Below, piece after piece: positions 45,891 to 56,688 of a stretch of 64,000 nucleotides of DNA (the stretch's first letter is position 1; each line of letters opens with the position of its first letter). The DNA is from Melampsora larici-populina 98AG31. Its lineage: Eukaryota > Basidiomycota > Pucciniomycetes > Pucciniales > Melampsoraceae. The stretch spans positions 696,966-760,965 of the forward strand of contig NW_006768774.1 of assembly GCF_000204055.1 (NCBI RefSeq), read 5' to 3'. The notes beneath the pieces were generated by a model that ran no database searches, was not told the DNA's origin, and saw only the letters and a program-made list of their open reading frames with translations. The translations under genes were made by a program, and so were the position numbers.

Positions 45891-47171
45891 CGCGCAGCCG
45901 AGGCTATGAAAAAATCTTATTCTCAGATAGAATTTGATACCCTTTGATATTTTTGAACAAATAGCTTTTTTAATCAGCCACGATGGATGTGTTCAAAGGG
46001 AATCTTTAACTGCATATGTATCTCATCTCACCATGCTCTTCATGTTTAGGATACCTACATCTTAAATGAATTGAGTGGTGCGCTACCAAACTTTTCCAGG
46101 AACACCACCTAATGAATTGAGAATTGATACCCCTGTTTTTAGTCCTGAATTTGTTGAGTGATCCTTTTTACCGATGATGCGAAAAAGAGGTCGAATCCAA
46201 ACTTCCATCCTTGTAGAATCGGTTGTGCCTTAAAATGTTGAAGTCGATCTCAAATGAACAGATAAAAACTTATAACCAGAACCACGAAACCAATTCATGT
46301 CTTCCTTCAGAGTAGTCACTTCATCATCATAATTCTCATCCTCATCCTCATCATCCATTCATCAATCAATCGATCGATCCATTCATCCATCTCATTAGAT
46401 CTCAATCCTGACTTGCCTTCTCTGTCTTCACTTTGATTCACCCGAAGCAATTTTATCCAGATTTGAATGCTTTCAACTTTTTCTCACATACATACCATCG
46501 CGATTTGATTGCAATCTTGAAGTTTCCAAGTATCATCCATCATCCATCATCATCATCATCATCATCATTGATACAATAATTCTAGATATGTACTAGACTA
46601 TAGATTATAATTATTAACTTCATTCATTTTACCGATTCCTTCCGAACGGATTCAAACTGCATACTTCCATATCTCCAATCACATCTCAACTTGAAAATCC
46701 CCTCATCGTCCCTTTCTTTCTCTTTCCCGCTTCGGCTTCCATCAGATCTGGGGGGCGTTTACGAAGATTGAAGTCTTGTTTGGCCTACTTGTGCCAAGAG
46801 ACAATTAAATCGAAATATAAGCCACCTAAGCTATCTTAGTTACCTACCCGTAGGATCAACAAGGTCAGTGGATACTATGATGTAGTAGTCAGCTTATGTG
46901 TGACTGTCTCTTCTCTGCATACTGTCAGAAACTAATCATCCCTTGATGCATCTCACTTTTCTCACCTCATCGCGACCTGCTTCCCCTTTACTTTTTTTTT
47001 TCTTCCTCATCCGTCTTGGTCATCTAGCTACAAAACTTCATCACCTCTTTACCTAGCAGCAAGACGGTACCACTTCGATTCATCAAATTTGAAAACCTCA
47101 CTCACTAATCACATCCCCTTCATCCACTAGACTCACCACATCATCCTTTTTATCTCTCATTACCACTCAGC
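45891..47171. promoter_or_regulatory. Long 5' flank of the Ser-rich protein gene
   Basis: No gene is seen. The interval contains TCATCC/CATCAT microsatellites (about 46318-46400 and 46537-46568) and a pyrimidine-rich stretch (about 46970-47160) immediately before the start codon at 47172, typical of a fungal 5' leader. Confidence 0.45.
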
Positions 47172-50100
47172 ATGGGTCACAACGCCGTAGTCAATCAGGG
47201 TTTCCTCATTCTCTCTCTCTCCATACCTGATCCATCTGCCAGGCCTGGAACGAGTGCCGGTCAGACGAAGAAGAAGAAGCAAAATATCATCCAACGCACC
47301 ACTTACTCAATACTCTACGCCGATGGACGGCTCGAATGTTACCCTGGCGATCCCTTCTCTGTGGGCTCAAGATATGAGGCTTCCAAAGCTACTAACATCC
47401 TCTATATCTCACAAACTACCGGTTGGGCATCGGTCACTCTTGTTGCCGATAACTCTGATCAGCCTCCCGAGGAATGTCTATCATTTGCCATTCGTCGCAA
47501 ACCCCCGATCTCGAACCAGTCCAACAATTGGAAACATCTCGGTCTTGATGCAGAATTGATGGCTTTACCGACTAGCCCCACTAGCAACACGTCGGATTTG
47601 AAGGATCGTAAAACTTTGAAGGGCTTTTTAGGAATTCGCGGCAAGAGAACGAAAAGCGTGGGAACTCGTAGCGTCAGCCTACAGTCTATCAACGTTCTTG
47701 ACAGCTCGGTTCCCCCTCTTCCCACCAAGTCGATCGACGGTCTATCGGACCTCAGTCGAACCTCACATTGTTCAACCTTACTCAAGTCTCAGCCCTTGAC
47801 TCAGCAGGATCTTCAATTCAATCAAGCTCTACCTGACCCTTTGATCTTCTCCGTTGATTCCATTCCAGCCAAACTCTCGTGGATCAAAGGCTTTGAGAAA
47901 GTTTTGGTGGACCCACCTCAAGTTCTTCCATCTAACGATCTTCCAATCAAACTTGAATTTTCGCGACATGTGACACCCTCCGATTTGTCACCTCTCATGT
48001 CTTCTCCAGCCTCTTCCCCCCATCTCAATCTCACCTTGCCCTCCTCATCGCTACCCGGTCATGAATCCGACCTGAAGCCTCATCCCCTCACACATTCCTC
48101 TTCAATAGGTTGTTTGAGTACCCATAAAATTACACCCGTCTTCAAATCATCACCTCTACCAAGTGCGATCTCTCTTGGAGCAGAGCTGCCTTCTGCGTCC
48201 TCGAAACCTTGTGTGACTCATCCTACCACCATCTCGAAGACGCCTGCTCCCACACCCTTGGCATCTCCCTTTACTGCCCCTCCCAAACCATCCGTTTTAC
48301 CTGAGAGCACAGGTGCAGTACCTGCTTGGATCAAATCTGTTCGGAACGCGAACGAAAAGAAGATTGGACTCGAATCTGCAGCATCGTCGCCTATTCCCAG
48401 AGCCCCCAACTCACTTGTACAGCCATCTATCAAATCACAATCATCTCAAGCCTCTCTTAACATGTCTTCAGCCTTTTCCGCATCTAACAACTCTGCTTAT
48501 ATGTCAGACAGACGTGGTACCTTTGGGCACGGAAATGGTATTTCCAAATTCACTCCCTTTAATCAACTACGTTCTATTGGTAATTCAGTTGTCACGAATC
48601 TAAAGCGATCTGGCTCTAACCACGAGTCCTCTGAAGTGCTCCCCGTATCTCATGATGGTGGGCCTAAGGTAGTTGACGATGACCACTCAAGTAAATCGAG
48701 TGACCTGATCACGTCTAGTCATGCCTACTCTTTCGAAGCCAGCTCATTGGATGCATTTGAAGTAGGACCGAAAGACAAAGCTTTTCGCTTCCTCTTGCCC
48801 AAGAAGAAACGAATTGGATCTATTGTTGAAGTGGCCGGCACTGATCTAAGCGATTCATCTCCAGCAATCCCTCATAACTCATCTAATCTCTACTCTCTTT
48901 CCCGCACTAACTCGATATCCGATCAACGTTCGAACTCTAAAAAGCTTGTATCCGAACCTACTTCCTTCCGTTCTACCCCTGCACAGATTCAGCGAGAACG
49001 TGAAGCAGATTCTGAGAACTTTACGCAACTTTATCCTATGAATGCAATCGGTGACTCTAAGACTGGCTTTGGTTCGGGTCAGGGGGCTCACCCGTATTAT
49101 ACTATCCCCTCATTACAAGACTCTCACTTGGGTATGAAAACTCCTCATTCAAAAGAGTCCTTCACCGAGTGGCTATCAGCAGCAGCGGGCCAAGCCGCTC
49201 ACGAGTTGGAATCTCCTCGTGCGAGAGTCCCTCTAGGATCAGCTGACAAGCTTCGTGCCCTCCTCCCGACACCCCAAAGAGGTTGTAGGCGTGTTATGAG
49301 TGGGGTAAGCGTTGCGGCATTCCCTTAGAAGTCCCATAGAGTCTTTATATCTGACCATATTCCACTCTCTTCCACAGGATGCCAAATCAGCCTCTGAAAA
49401 CGCAAGTCTTTCGCCAGCAACAGTAGACTCCACTTACCACTCTGATCGATCGCCTTCTACGACGATTTCCGAAGAGACGCCCTCTCACAAGATGAATTGC
49501 TCTTTGTCCCCTGACAACCTTGATCAAAATTCATCCTCGTCTACGCCTCATCATCCAAGGTTTGGCCGATCGATCGAGACGGCCGAACCAAAGCTCGCAA
49601 ACGACAAATGGGTCACTAATCATATCATTCCACCACAAGAATTGATCCACCAACTTCAACCTAGCGCATCAGAGAACTCGAGTCTTTGGTTACGGTCTCC
49701 TGCTCGGTTCTCTGATAACGCGCAGTTCCTCAAGTCCCTTAGTGAGAACCAACAATTAGCTCTGAAGCAAAGTGGCCAAAACCTGAAGGCGGCGCTCGCC
49801 GGGTCTGATGCCAATGGTGACGTGGGTAATGCTGAACCTGGCTCACACGACCTTGCCACCTCGATCCGCCCTCAGATCCCCGGAATTCCATTCCCAAAAG
49901 TGAAACCCCAAGCGGTCAATAGTGTACCCTCTCTTCCTGTTCCTGCTCGAAGAAGACGGCGCCAAAATAGTAACGGCAGTACCCCAAACTCCAAGTCTAC
50001 TTCCGCTCAGAGCTCAACATCGAAAGGAAACGAGTTAAGCGAGTCACAGTCCCAAATGGTGTCTTCTCGTCTACCTAACCACCGATCACGCACTATATCT

Positions 50101-50532
50101 CAAGGTAATATTTTCAGCTCTCTTCCTTTCCCTAACATGAATCTGCGACTGAAAGGGTGCGACTCATTTATAGATTCCCCTTCTGCCACTCATGTGATGC
50201 GCATGCCCTCGCACAAACTGTCAATATCCGACTTGGCGTCTGCTGTTGATGATGACTTTGGTGACCTCGGACAGTGGGCCACGAAGGAGAATGATGAAAA
50301 TTTGGCCAGCGAAGTTTACACTCATGATGGGATGACCACTAAGGCCATTAAAGGACAACCTGCAAATGATTTCAATAGTGCCGCTCTTACTCCGACCTAT
50401 AAAACCGTCTTTGACCTTGCACCGGCCCCCAAAAGCAGCTTTGGACAAAACCTCTACATGAACTCCAACTCACTCTCAACCGATAACCAATCATATCGCC
50501 GTGGTAGTCAAAGTACATTAAGAGGACTATGA
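47172..50532 (+). CDS. Large Ser/Pro-rich protein of unknown function
   Basis: Two exons, 47172-49304 and 49378-50532, are joined by a 73-nt intron (GTAAGC, CTGAC branch, ACAG; phase 0), giving about 1095 residues. I do not recognise the family. The first 100 residues are the most ordered part (RTTYSILYADGRLECYPGDP, then GWASVTLVAD, then ECLSFAIRRK) and look like a small beta-rich fold. The rest is dominated by Ser, Pro and Thr with scattered basic clusters (KKKRIG, ARRRRRQNSNG), typical of disordered regulatory or scaffold proteins. No membrane segment or signal peptide is evident. The C-terminal stretch contains SISDLASAVDDDFGDLGQW, an acidic amphipathic segment. The start codon follows a pyrimidine-rich leader (CAGCATGG). 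Confidence 0.75.
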
Positions 50533-52380
50533 GTACCTTCTCATTTGTTTGTAGACTAGGGTCAATTTATCAATGCTGCTCTTGAAGCAAACGGTTCATG
50601 ATCACCCTTTCGTTTACCACCTTCAGCACACGCGCAATTCTTTCCCTTGGACAGTACAATATTCCGAATATCTTTCCGCAGTGTTTATATAATCTTATCC
50701 GCCAAAGTTAGTCCTTACGATCACGGTTTAGTTCATTGAGCTCTGTCAGGTCTCCATCAGTTATCTTGCATGCATCACATCCCTTTCTTCTTGCACCCCT
50801 TTCTGCCTGTCAGCTGGACTCGAGATTTTACACTTGTATGCATCCCTGTTCATCACCTATACGCCAATGTTTCAGCGAAGTCCTTTTCAGTTTTTTCCCT
50901 TTAATTCTCTTTTTCTCTATTCTGGTCTCCTCATTGCTAGTCTTTCCTATTTATTGCCCTCATTGATTAACATTTGTATCAGTTTTTTTTCTATTGACCT
51001 CTACGGCTAGCTTGTTTTAAAATTCTCTTTCTTCCTTCTACGGTCTTTTTTCTGTTTGCTGAACCCACACAGAAGCTTGCTGGCTGTAGGAGGATACTTC
51101 AACAAAAGACTTAAATAGAGAGGTTATCAATACATAATATATATAGAACCGTACATAATAAAGTTGACTGATGTAGTAGTAACAAATGAGTTTATTTGGT
51201 TTTCATGCGTCTTCCCTTTGATTTTCCTTGCCATTTATCTTTTATTGTTAACGGAATCCCTCCATAGTAATTTTCTTTGCAAGATTCATTTTTCTTTCAA
51301 TAAGTCGTCTTGTACGTTTAATTTTAACCTTTGAAAGATTTGTTTTGTTTTATTCAATTTGTAATTGTTTTAATTTGATTTTTTGATTTTCTCTTTTTTC
51401 CATATTGGATGGTATTAATCAAACATTTTTTTTTCCCTAGAAATGAACTCTTTAAATATTGCACTTGATTAATATGTTTGGAGTAATTATTCTTTTGAAA
51501 GAAGTTTGAAGATTAACAAATCCAACTTGATCAATTTTGACATGACTTTGAAATCATCAATCTGCTTGCTAAGACTTCTGCAAGCGAAGGGTTTTGAGAT
51601 GTTACCATTGTATTAAAATAGGAAAGAATCTAATTGGTTTCTTGAACATAAGACAGATTAGGATTTGTCTATGTGTTTCTGAAATTTATCATGTTTGTCC
51701 TAGAGGAGATTCTGATCCTTGAAGAAAAGAAAATCAAAGTGTTCCTCTTGAAGACTTCTTGAGGATTCAAATTCTATTGTTTATCAGAATTGTGGTCACT
51801 TGAGAAATTACCTCATATATCACGGGGTAATCCATACCGCTGTGTTTCTAGCAGAGATTCTTGCTGTACGGCCAGATCGTTGGTGGTGCACGGCCACCGC
51901 CAGATGGTCAAGAGCGCGGCGGTTGAGCAGGAAGACTGGCTGACTGCCATAAGATGGGCCTTTTCATTTGGCGGCCTATAGATTGTCTCCAGGCAGGGTT
52001 TGTACACTGCCAATCATGGGTGAGCTGATTGAGTGAAGCTCTTTGTTCCTTCCCATAGCCACATCATCCACCTCATGTGGGTTGAGGCATCAATGTTGAG
52101 GAGATCCCAGACTAAAGAATGGATTCTAGGAGCTTTCATGGTTTCAAGATAATGAAAAGGTGGTGAGAAGCATGTCTATGGAGGCAAATATGAAAGAACA
52201 GAGTTTGATTCCACAGCCTTTGATTTGGTGTTCCTTGAAGTTGAAGACAGTTCCTTTGACTGTCTTCTGAGCCAGCTACAGGTTTGGTACATAGATATCT
52301 TGCCAGACCCGCTGGTGGGGTGATTGGCTGATATTGGGCCAAGGGCCAAAAAAAATGGCTTTTGGCTTTGAAACAGCTGG
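50533..52380. other. 3' flank and gene-free interval
   Basis: T-rich sequence directly follows the Ser-rich gene, then AT-rich DNA without coding signals. The frames near 51790-52013 overlap on both strands in GC-richer sequence and have no family match. Confidence 0.5.
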
Positions 52381-52383
52381 TAA

Positions 52384-52528
52384 GGGTGTGTTCACTTAAG
52401 CCACTTCTGGAGAAAAATCACATTCTGCAAAATTTAAAGTGTCTATTTGGTGGAGTGTGTTTCTTTTGTGGATTAAAAAATTCATAGAATGTGATTTCTG
52501 GTCAGAATTTCCTCAAGTGAATGTGCCC
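52384..52528. mobile_element. 145-bp MITE, GGGYGYRTTCACTTAAG family, copy 1
   Basis: The left end GGGTGTGTTCACTTAAG pairs with the inverted right end. It is flanked by TAA (52381-52383) and TTA (52529-52531). The core contains AATCACATTCTGCAAAATTT and its inverted counterpart. Its length is identical to the copies at 59172 and 63188. Confidence 0.8.
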
Positions 52529-52532
52529 TTAA

Positions 52533-53026
52533 GAGCATCTCCAACGCGCCTGAATCTGAATGACTCATACAGGTAATTTATTTCTTTGGCTGGACAGCTG
52601 TATTTCTTTTTCAGCAACATGTCAGGACAGGTCCCTCCAGCGCACAATCTGAACTTCATTCTCAGTTCCTCTTGAGGTTCAACCCACGTCACTCAAAGTC
52701 CCTTTTTGTCCAGACGTGAGCAGTCACCTACCTATCTGATTATCACAATACGTAACGAGTTCGACATATGGACAATTATTTTAGTCAACGTTCGGGCAAA
52801 AACCGTTGAGATACTAGTTTTTCAGCGATTCAGCCAGGTCCGCAAATTTGCGGACCTGAGCATGGGAGTGTGTCATTTCCCAAAAACCAAGTCCGCACCA
52901 TGGGCCAGGTGTGAGACCTTGGCCTTGGCGCTGGAGGACGATTTTCTGAAAAACAGCAATACAGGTTACGTTTTTGACATAAACGTAACGTTTAGTCATT
53001 CAGATTTGCGAGCGTTGGAGATGCTC
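52533..53026. mobile_element. MITE with GAGCATCTCCAACGC ends and TAA duplication
   Basis: GAGCATCTCCAACGC at the left and GCGTTGGAGATGCTC at the right form the terminal repeat (right end read as AGCGTTGGAGATGCTC). A second matching block, AATCTGAATGACT, lies just inside both ends. TAA flanks each side (52530-52532, 53027-53029). A 3-bp TAA duplication suggests a PIF/Harbinger-like origin. It sits directly against the 145-bp MITE on its left. Confidence 0.8.
52835..52858. repeat. Perfect 24-bp palindrome
   Basis: The sequence CAGGTCCGCAAA followed by TTTGCGGACCTG is perfectly self-complementary with no loop. It lies inside the MITE at 52533-53026. Confidence 0.9.
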
Positions 53027-53181
53027 TAACCATCCATAATTTGGAGACCACTTTTATTCTGGTATCTCAACCAAAAAAAAAATTCCTTGCAGTGTAGGTG
53101 ATCAAAATGTGAAAAGGAAAAGCAATTTAGTATACAGGCTCAGCTCTAAGTTTATACATTCAATCTTTGAGACTTGTTTTA

Positions 53182-53270
53182 CAGTTGTTGTCAAAAAGCT
53201 TGTCCAAATTTGCCTGCAAGACTCAAGCAATCTGGCAGTAAATTGGTGACAAGCTTCTTGAAAATGACTG
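53182..53270. mobile_element. 89-bp CAGT-ended hairpin MITE, copy 2
   Basis: The ends are CAGTTGTTGTCAAAAAGCTT and the inverted AAGCTTCTTGAAAATGACTG, flanked by TA (53180-53181, 53271-53272). It has the same length and the same AGCTTG-CC-AAATT arm layout as the copy at 22645-22733, but is more diverged. Confidence 0.7.
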
Positions 53271-53272
53271 TA

Positions 53273-53942
53273 TCAAAATCTCCCAACAGAAAGAACAAGC
53301 TGCATAAGCCTTGATAATGCATAGAAAAAATGTTGAATCTTGATGCTTTTTATTGCCAAAATTGATAACAGAATTGCATAACCCATCAAAATGCACACCC
53401 AAAAGTCTTCCAGCCAAATTATGTGATTGTGCGGGTTTGACTGTAAGAGTTTTGAAATTATACCGCTACTGAACCAAATGATCAAATGATCATTCCAAGG
53501 AAAAATAAAATTAAATCATGCACTGCCAGGTTTCAACACTCTCCCAAATAGAATAATGTATGTATTTTTTTTGCAACCATCAATTCACATTTATAGGACA
53601 ATAATCAATGATTCCAAAAAAAAAATGAATAATCATCTCAATTGGGAGAGTGTTTAATCCTGACAGTGCATGAAAAAGTATATTTGATTCATCTTTAAAG
53701 ACTCTGCAAGCTTGGGGAAAAAGATACCCTCAGAGTCAACTTATTGTGAATTAGAATACACATTTATTTTGATCTAAACAATTGGTTTAATAATGATGAT
53801 CTCTTTCAATCCATCACCCAAAAAAAAGTAAATCAAAAAAAATCCAAAATCATATCTAAAATATCCAACGAGAGAAACCAAAAAAAACACATCCTTGAAT
53901 CCCAACCATTGTAGAAAAAAAAACAGATTCCCATTTTCCATG
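53273..53942. other. Intergenic AT-rich interval, degenerate repeats
   Basis: Holds the remains of another element ending GCGGGTTTGACTGTA (about 53428-53442) with TGCAT-rich sequence, and an inverted pair ATCATGCACTGCCAGG (about 53515) / CCTGACAGTGCATGA (about 53656). Otherwise it is the 3' flank of UTP25. Confidence 0.45.
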
Positions 53943-56465
53943 TCAAACAAAAGTAAATTTCATTCCATCACCCTTCACCATTTTCCTACACCCATCTAAC
54001 CCAACGATCCTTTCAATCCGATTAGAATCCAAATCAGAAAACAAAACTTTAACTTTAACTTCTTCTACATCCACTCTACCTTTCTCAAATGGATATTCAT
54101 TACAAAACTCTAAATAATAATCCGAATGGATCGGTGGTGAATAAAAGAGAATCTCTTTAGCTCCTCTTAGTTTGTATCGATGATAGAAATGAAACCTTTC
54201 GGTGACTATTAGAAATGAAACGTGTTGATTGAAAAAAGCAGATCGAGCTGCATTGATTTCAGATGGAGTTGAGTATCTGAGAAAAAAAATCAAAAAGATT
54301 AAAAGAAAAAAGGATCAAATTGAGTTTTCTTTTTCGTGTGATTTTTTTTTTGCTGATGAAAGAAAAACACTCACTCTGAAATTGACACAAATTTGATCTC
54401 ATCCAATGTTCTCATATATTCTTCAAGTTTAACAAACTCAAAATAATCCGTCACAAAGATCATAATCCCACCCAAACCTGATTTCACCATAGCAGAAGCC
54501 AAGAGTGGTATCAAAAGTTTTTCCTTAAAGACCTTTAACCTCATCTCTTCTTCTTCTTGTAGATCTTCATCAAACTTAAACTTTAACCAAGTTTGTTGTA
54601 AGCCAGGTTTGAGTTTCCATAGAATTCCAGATCGAATCAAATTAGCTTGATAGAATTCAATCGATTTACCCGATTGATTCGTAAGTCTTCTAAATAATGA
54701 AGTTTGTTCGGGTGAACTTAAAGATGAGAGTAAGATAGTTTGTCTTAGATGTTTTGCATGATCGTCTAGATACCATGGTTTGACTCTTGAGAAATCGGTA
54801 TCCCTAGGTTTACTTGGGATTTGATTTAGATGATCAAAAAGAAACTGAAAGATGTAGGATTTGATTAATCTCATTTCGATTCTTGACAGTATTAGTCCAA
54901 TTTGACTTACCTCTACATGATCCCAATTTTGCATCAGCATCACATCCATTTGATCAGCAATGACCATCTCGATAGAAGAAAGAAAATCAGCATCCCTACA
55001 AAAAGTAAAGCCACACACCCGCCCCCCCCGCAAAAATAAAATCAATTTGATTTCCTTTAATTTTTTTTCACAATCAATTCAAATGAACATCAACACACCC
55101 TTCTTTTTCAATCAATTTTCTTAATCCAACTGGACTTCCAATAATCCAATCCGATTGAAAAAAATTAGAATACAGTTTAAGTTGAGTTGGATTAGAAGTC
55201 AATTGGATGCCTAATTTGAAATCATCATCTACATTTCCAGCAAAGATCATTCGATGTTCTAATGTATATTTCTCTCTAGCTTCATCTGTTTCTAATTTAT
55301 CTTCTGTTCCTTTAGGTAAAGTATATTCTTTTTCGAATCGATCGAATCCTTTTGGAATCGATTCTTTGGATGGGTTTGGACTTGTTGTGTATTTGATCAG
55401 TTTGGTTACCCAATCGTATGCTGATGATCTGAATGGTAATAAGATCAACACTTTCGGTCGTGTGAATCCTTGGTCTCTTAAATCAGGTTCGATCATCTCG
55501 GGAGTAGGTTTGGTTTGAGTTGTGGAATCATTAGGGTCTTGTACTGTAGAGACAGGAGTGATGTTTTGTTGAGCGATACGAGCCAAATGTTTATCGTTTT
55601 TTAAAACTTGACGTCTGGTTCTAAACATACCAACAAATTCAAATCAATTTAACCCAACCTACCAAATCAAATTAAAAACTTTACAAACTCTTTAACATGT
55701 TCTAAAGTCCATAAAGCAATCGAAATACGGAAATCAACTCTAGATTGATTATAAGGTAGGTTTGTAAACCAAAGATCTTGATATGTTTTTAAACTTTCAA
55801 ACACTTGAGTTTGATGACTTGTAAGATTTTCGATCCATTGATTTCGAGTCTTAACAATCTAAAACCGCAAAACAACACAAAAAACCATCAGAAAACCCCC
55901 CCACTATTTTGAAGAAAGTGAATTGATTGAATGTACTTTGGGAATAGGTTTTGATGAAGAATCAAGTTGATGAGGTATAGGAGAATTGATTGAATATCGA
56001 ATGATACGTTTTTCATCAAGTTTTGAATTCGAAGTCAGTTTCCAATTCTTCCAATCTTTTGATAACTCGATTCTTGTTGAATTTAATAAACTTGTTTCAG
56101 CTCCAAAATGATTCGAATAGAAATCTTCTACCAAGGTTTCTTGATCTAAACCAAAAGAACTGTAAGTGTGGGATTCTTGCTTTTCAAAGATCTTGAGATC
56201 ATCACTTACTTGAACTTTCAAGAATTCCAGTTGATGTAGATTCTAATGAGATTTGATTGATTGAATGGGTTTGATGAGTGATTGATTTTGAAATAGATGA
56301 ACGAGCAATCGAATTCCAATCTCTTTGAATAGGTGTTTGAGATTTAGATAAACTTTTCGTTGGTTTTGCTGCTGTTACATTTAAGAGTGTTAATAGTTTG
56401 ACTCTTGCATTGTCTATTTTGATGGAAGTTGATTCTGAATTGGATTGGATTGAATGTTTTGACAT
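53943..56465 (-). CDS. UTP25: Utp25 (DEF family, DEAD-like helicase fold) of the SSU processome
   Basis: Utp25 (human UTP25/DEF) is a nucleolar factor with a degenerate DEAD-box-like fold needed for 18S rRNA maturation. Exons with agreeing phases: about 56465-55937 (containing one more intron of uncertain position), 55858-55689, 55620-55099, 54995-54911, 54844-54375 and 54276-53943. Family blocks read in order: PKVLILLPFRSSAYDWV, SDWIIGSPVGLRKLI, EGDADFLSSIEMVIADQ, MLMQNWDHVE, DTDFSRVKPWYLD, IMIFVTDYFEFVKLEEY and TERFHFYHRYKLRGAKEIL, then FYSPPIHSDYYLEF. The start at 56465 (MSKHSIQSNSE) is followed by KLLTLLNVT. The frame must shift by one before DDLKIFEK, so an intron such as 56215-56302 or 56243-56378 is required. 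The gene is divergent from LTV1. Confidence 0.88.
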
Positions 56466-56688
56466 CTTTAATGAGAATATGAATAATGCAAGTTTTGAGA
56501 ATTCTGGTGGTTCACAATCAGATTGGAAAAATGTTACATATATCATCAGTTGACTTGTAAGCTTGTGGGTTTGTAAGTCATCCGCAGTAAATTACATGTT
56601 ACATGTTACAGTCATCTTCGATTGATTTCATTTTTTTTGGTTTCTTTCAACTTCCACTTTATCATTTCTTACCAACATCATCATCATC
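56466..56688. promoter_or_regulatory. Bidirectional promoter between UTP25 and LTV1
   Basis: Only 223 bp lie between the two divergent start codons. It ends in a CAT/ATC microsatellite that abuts the LTV1 ATG. A direct repeat ACATGTT/ACATGTT occurs at about 56593-56608. Confidence 0.65.
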
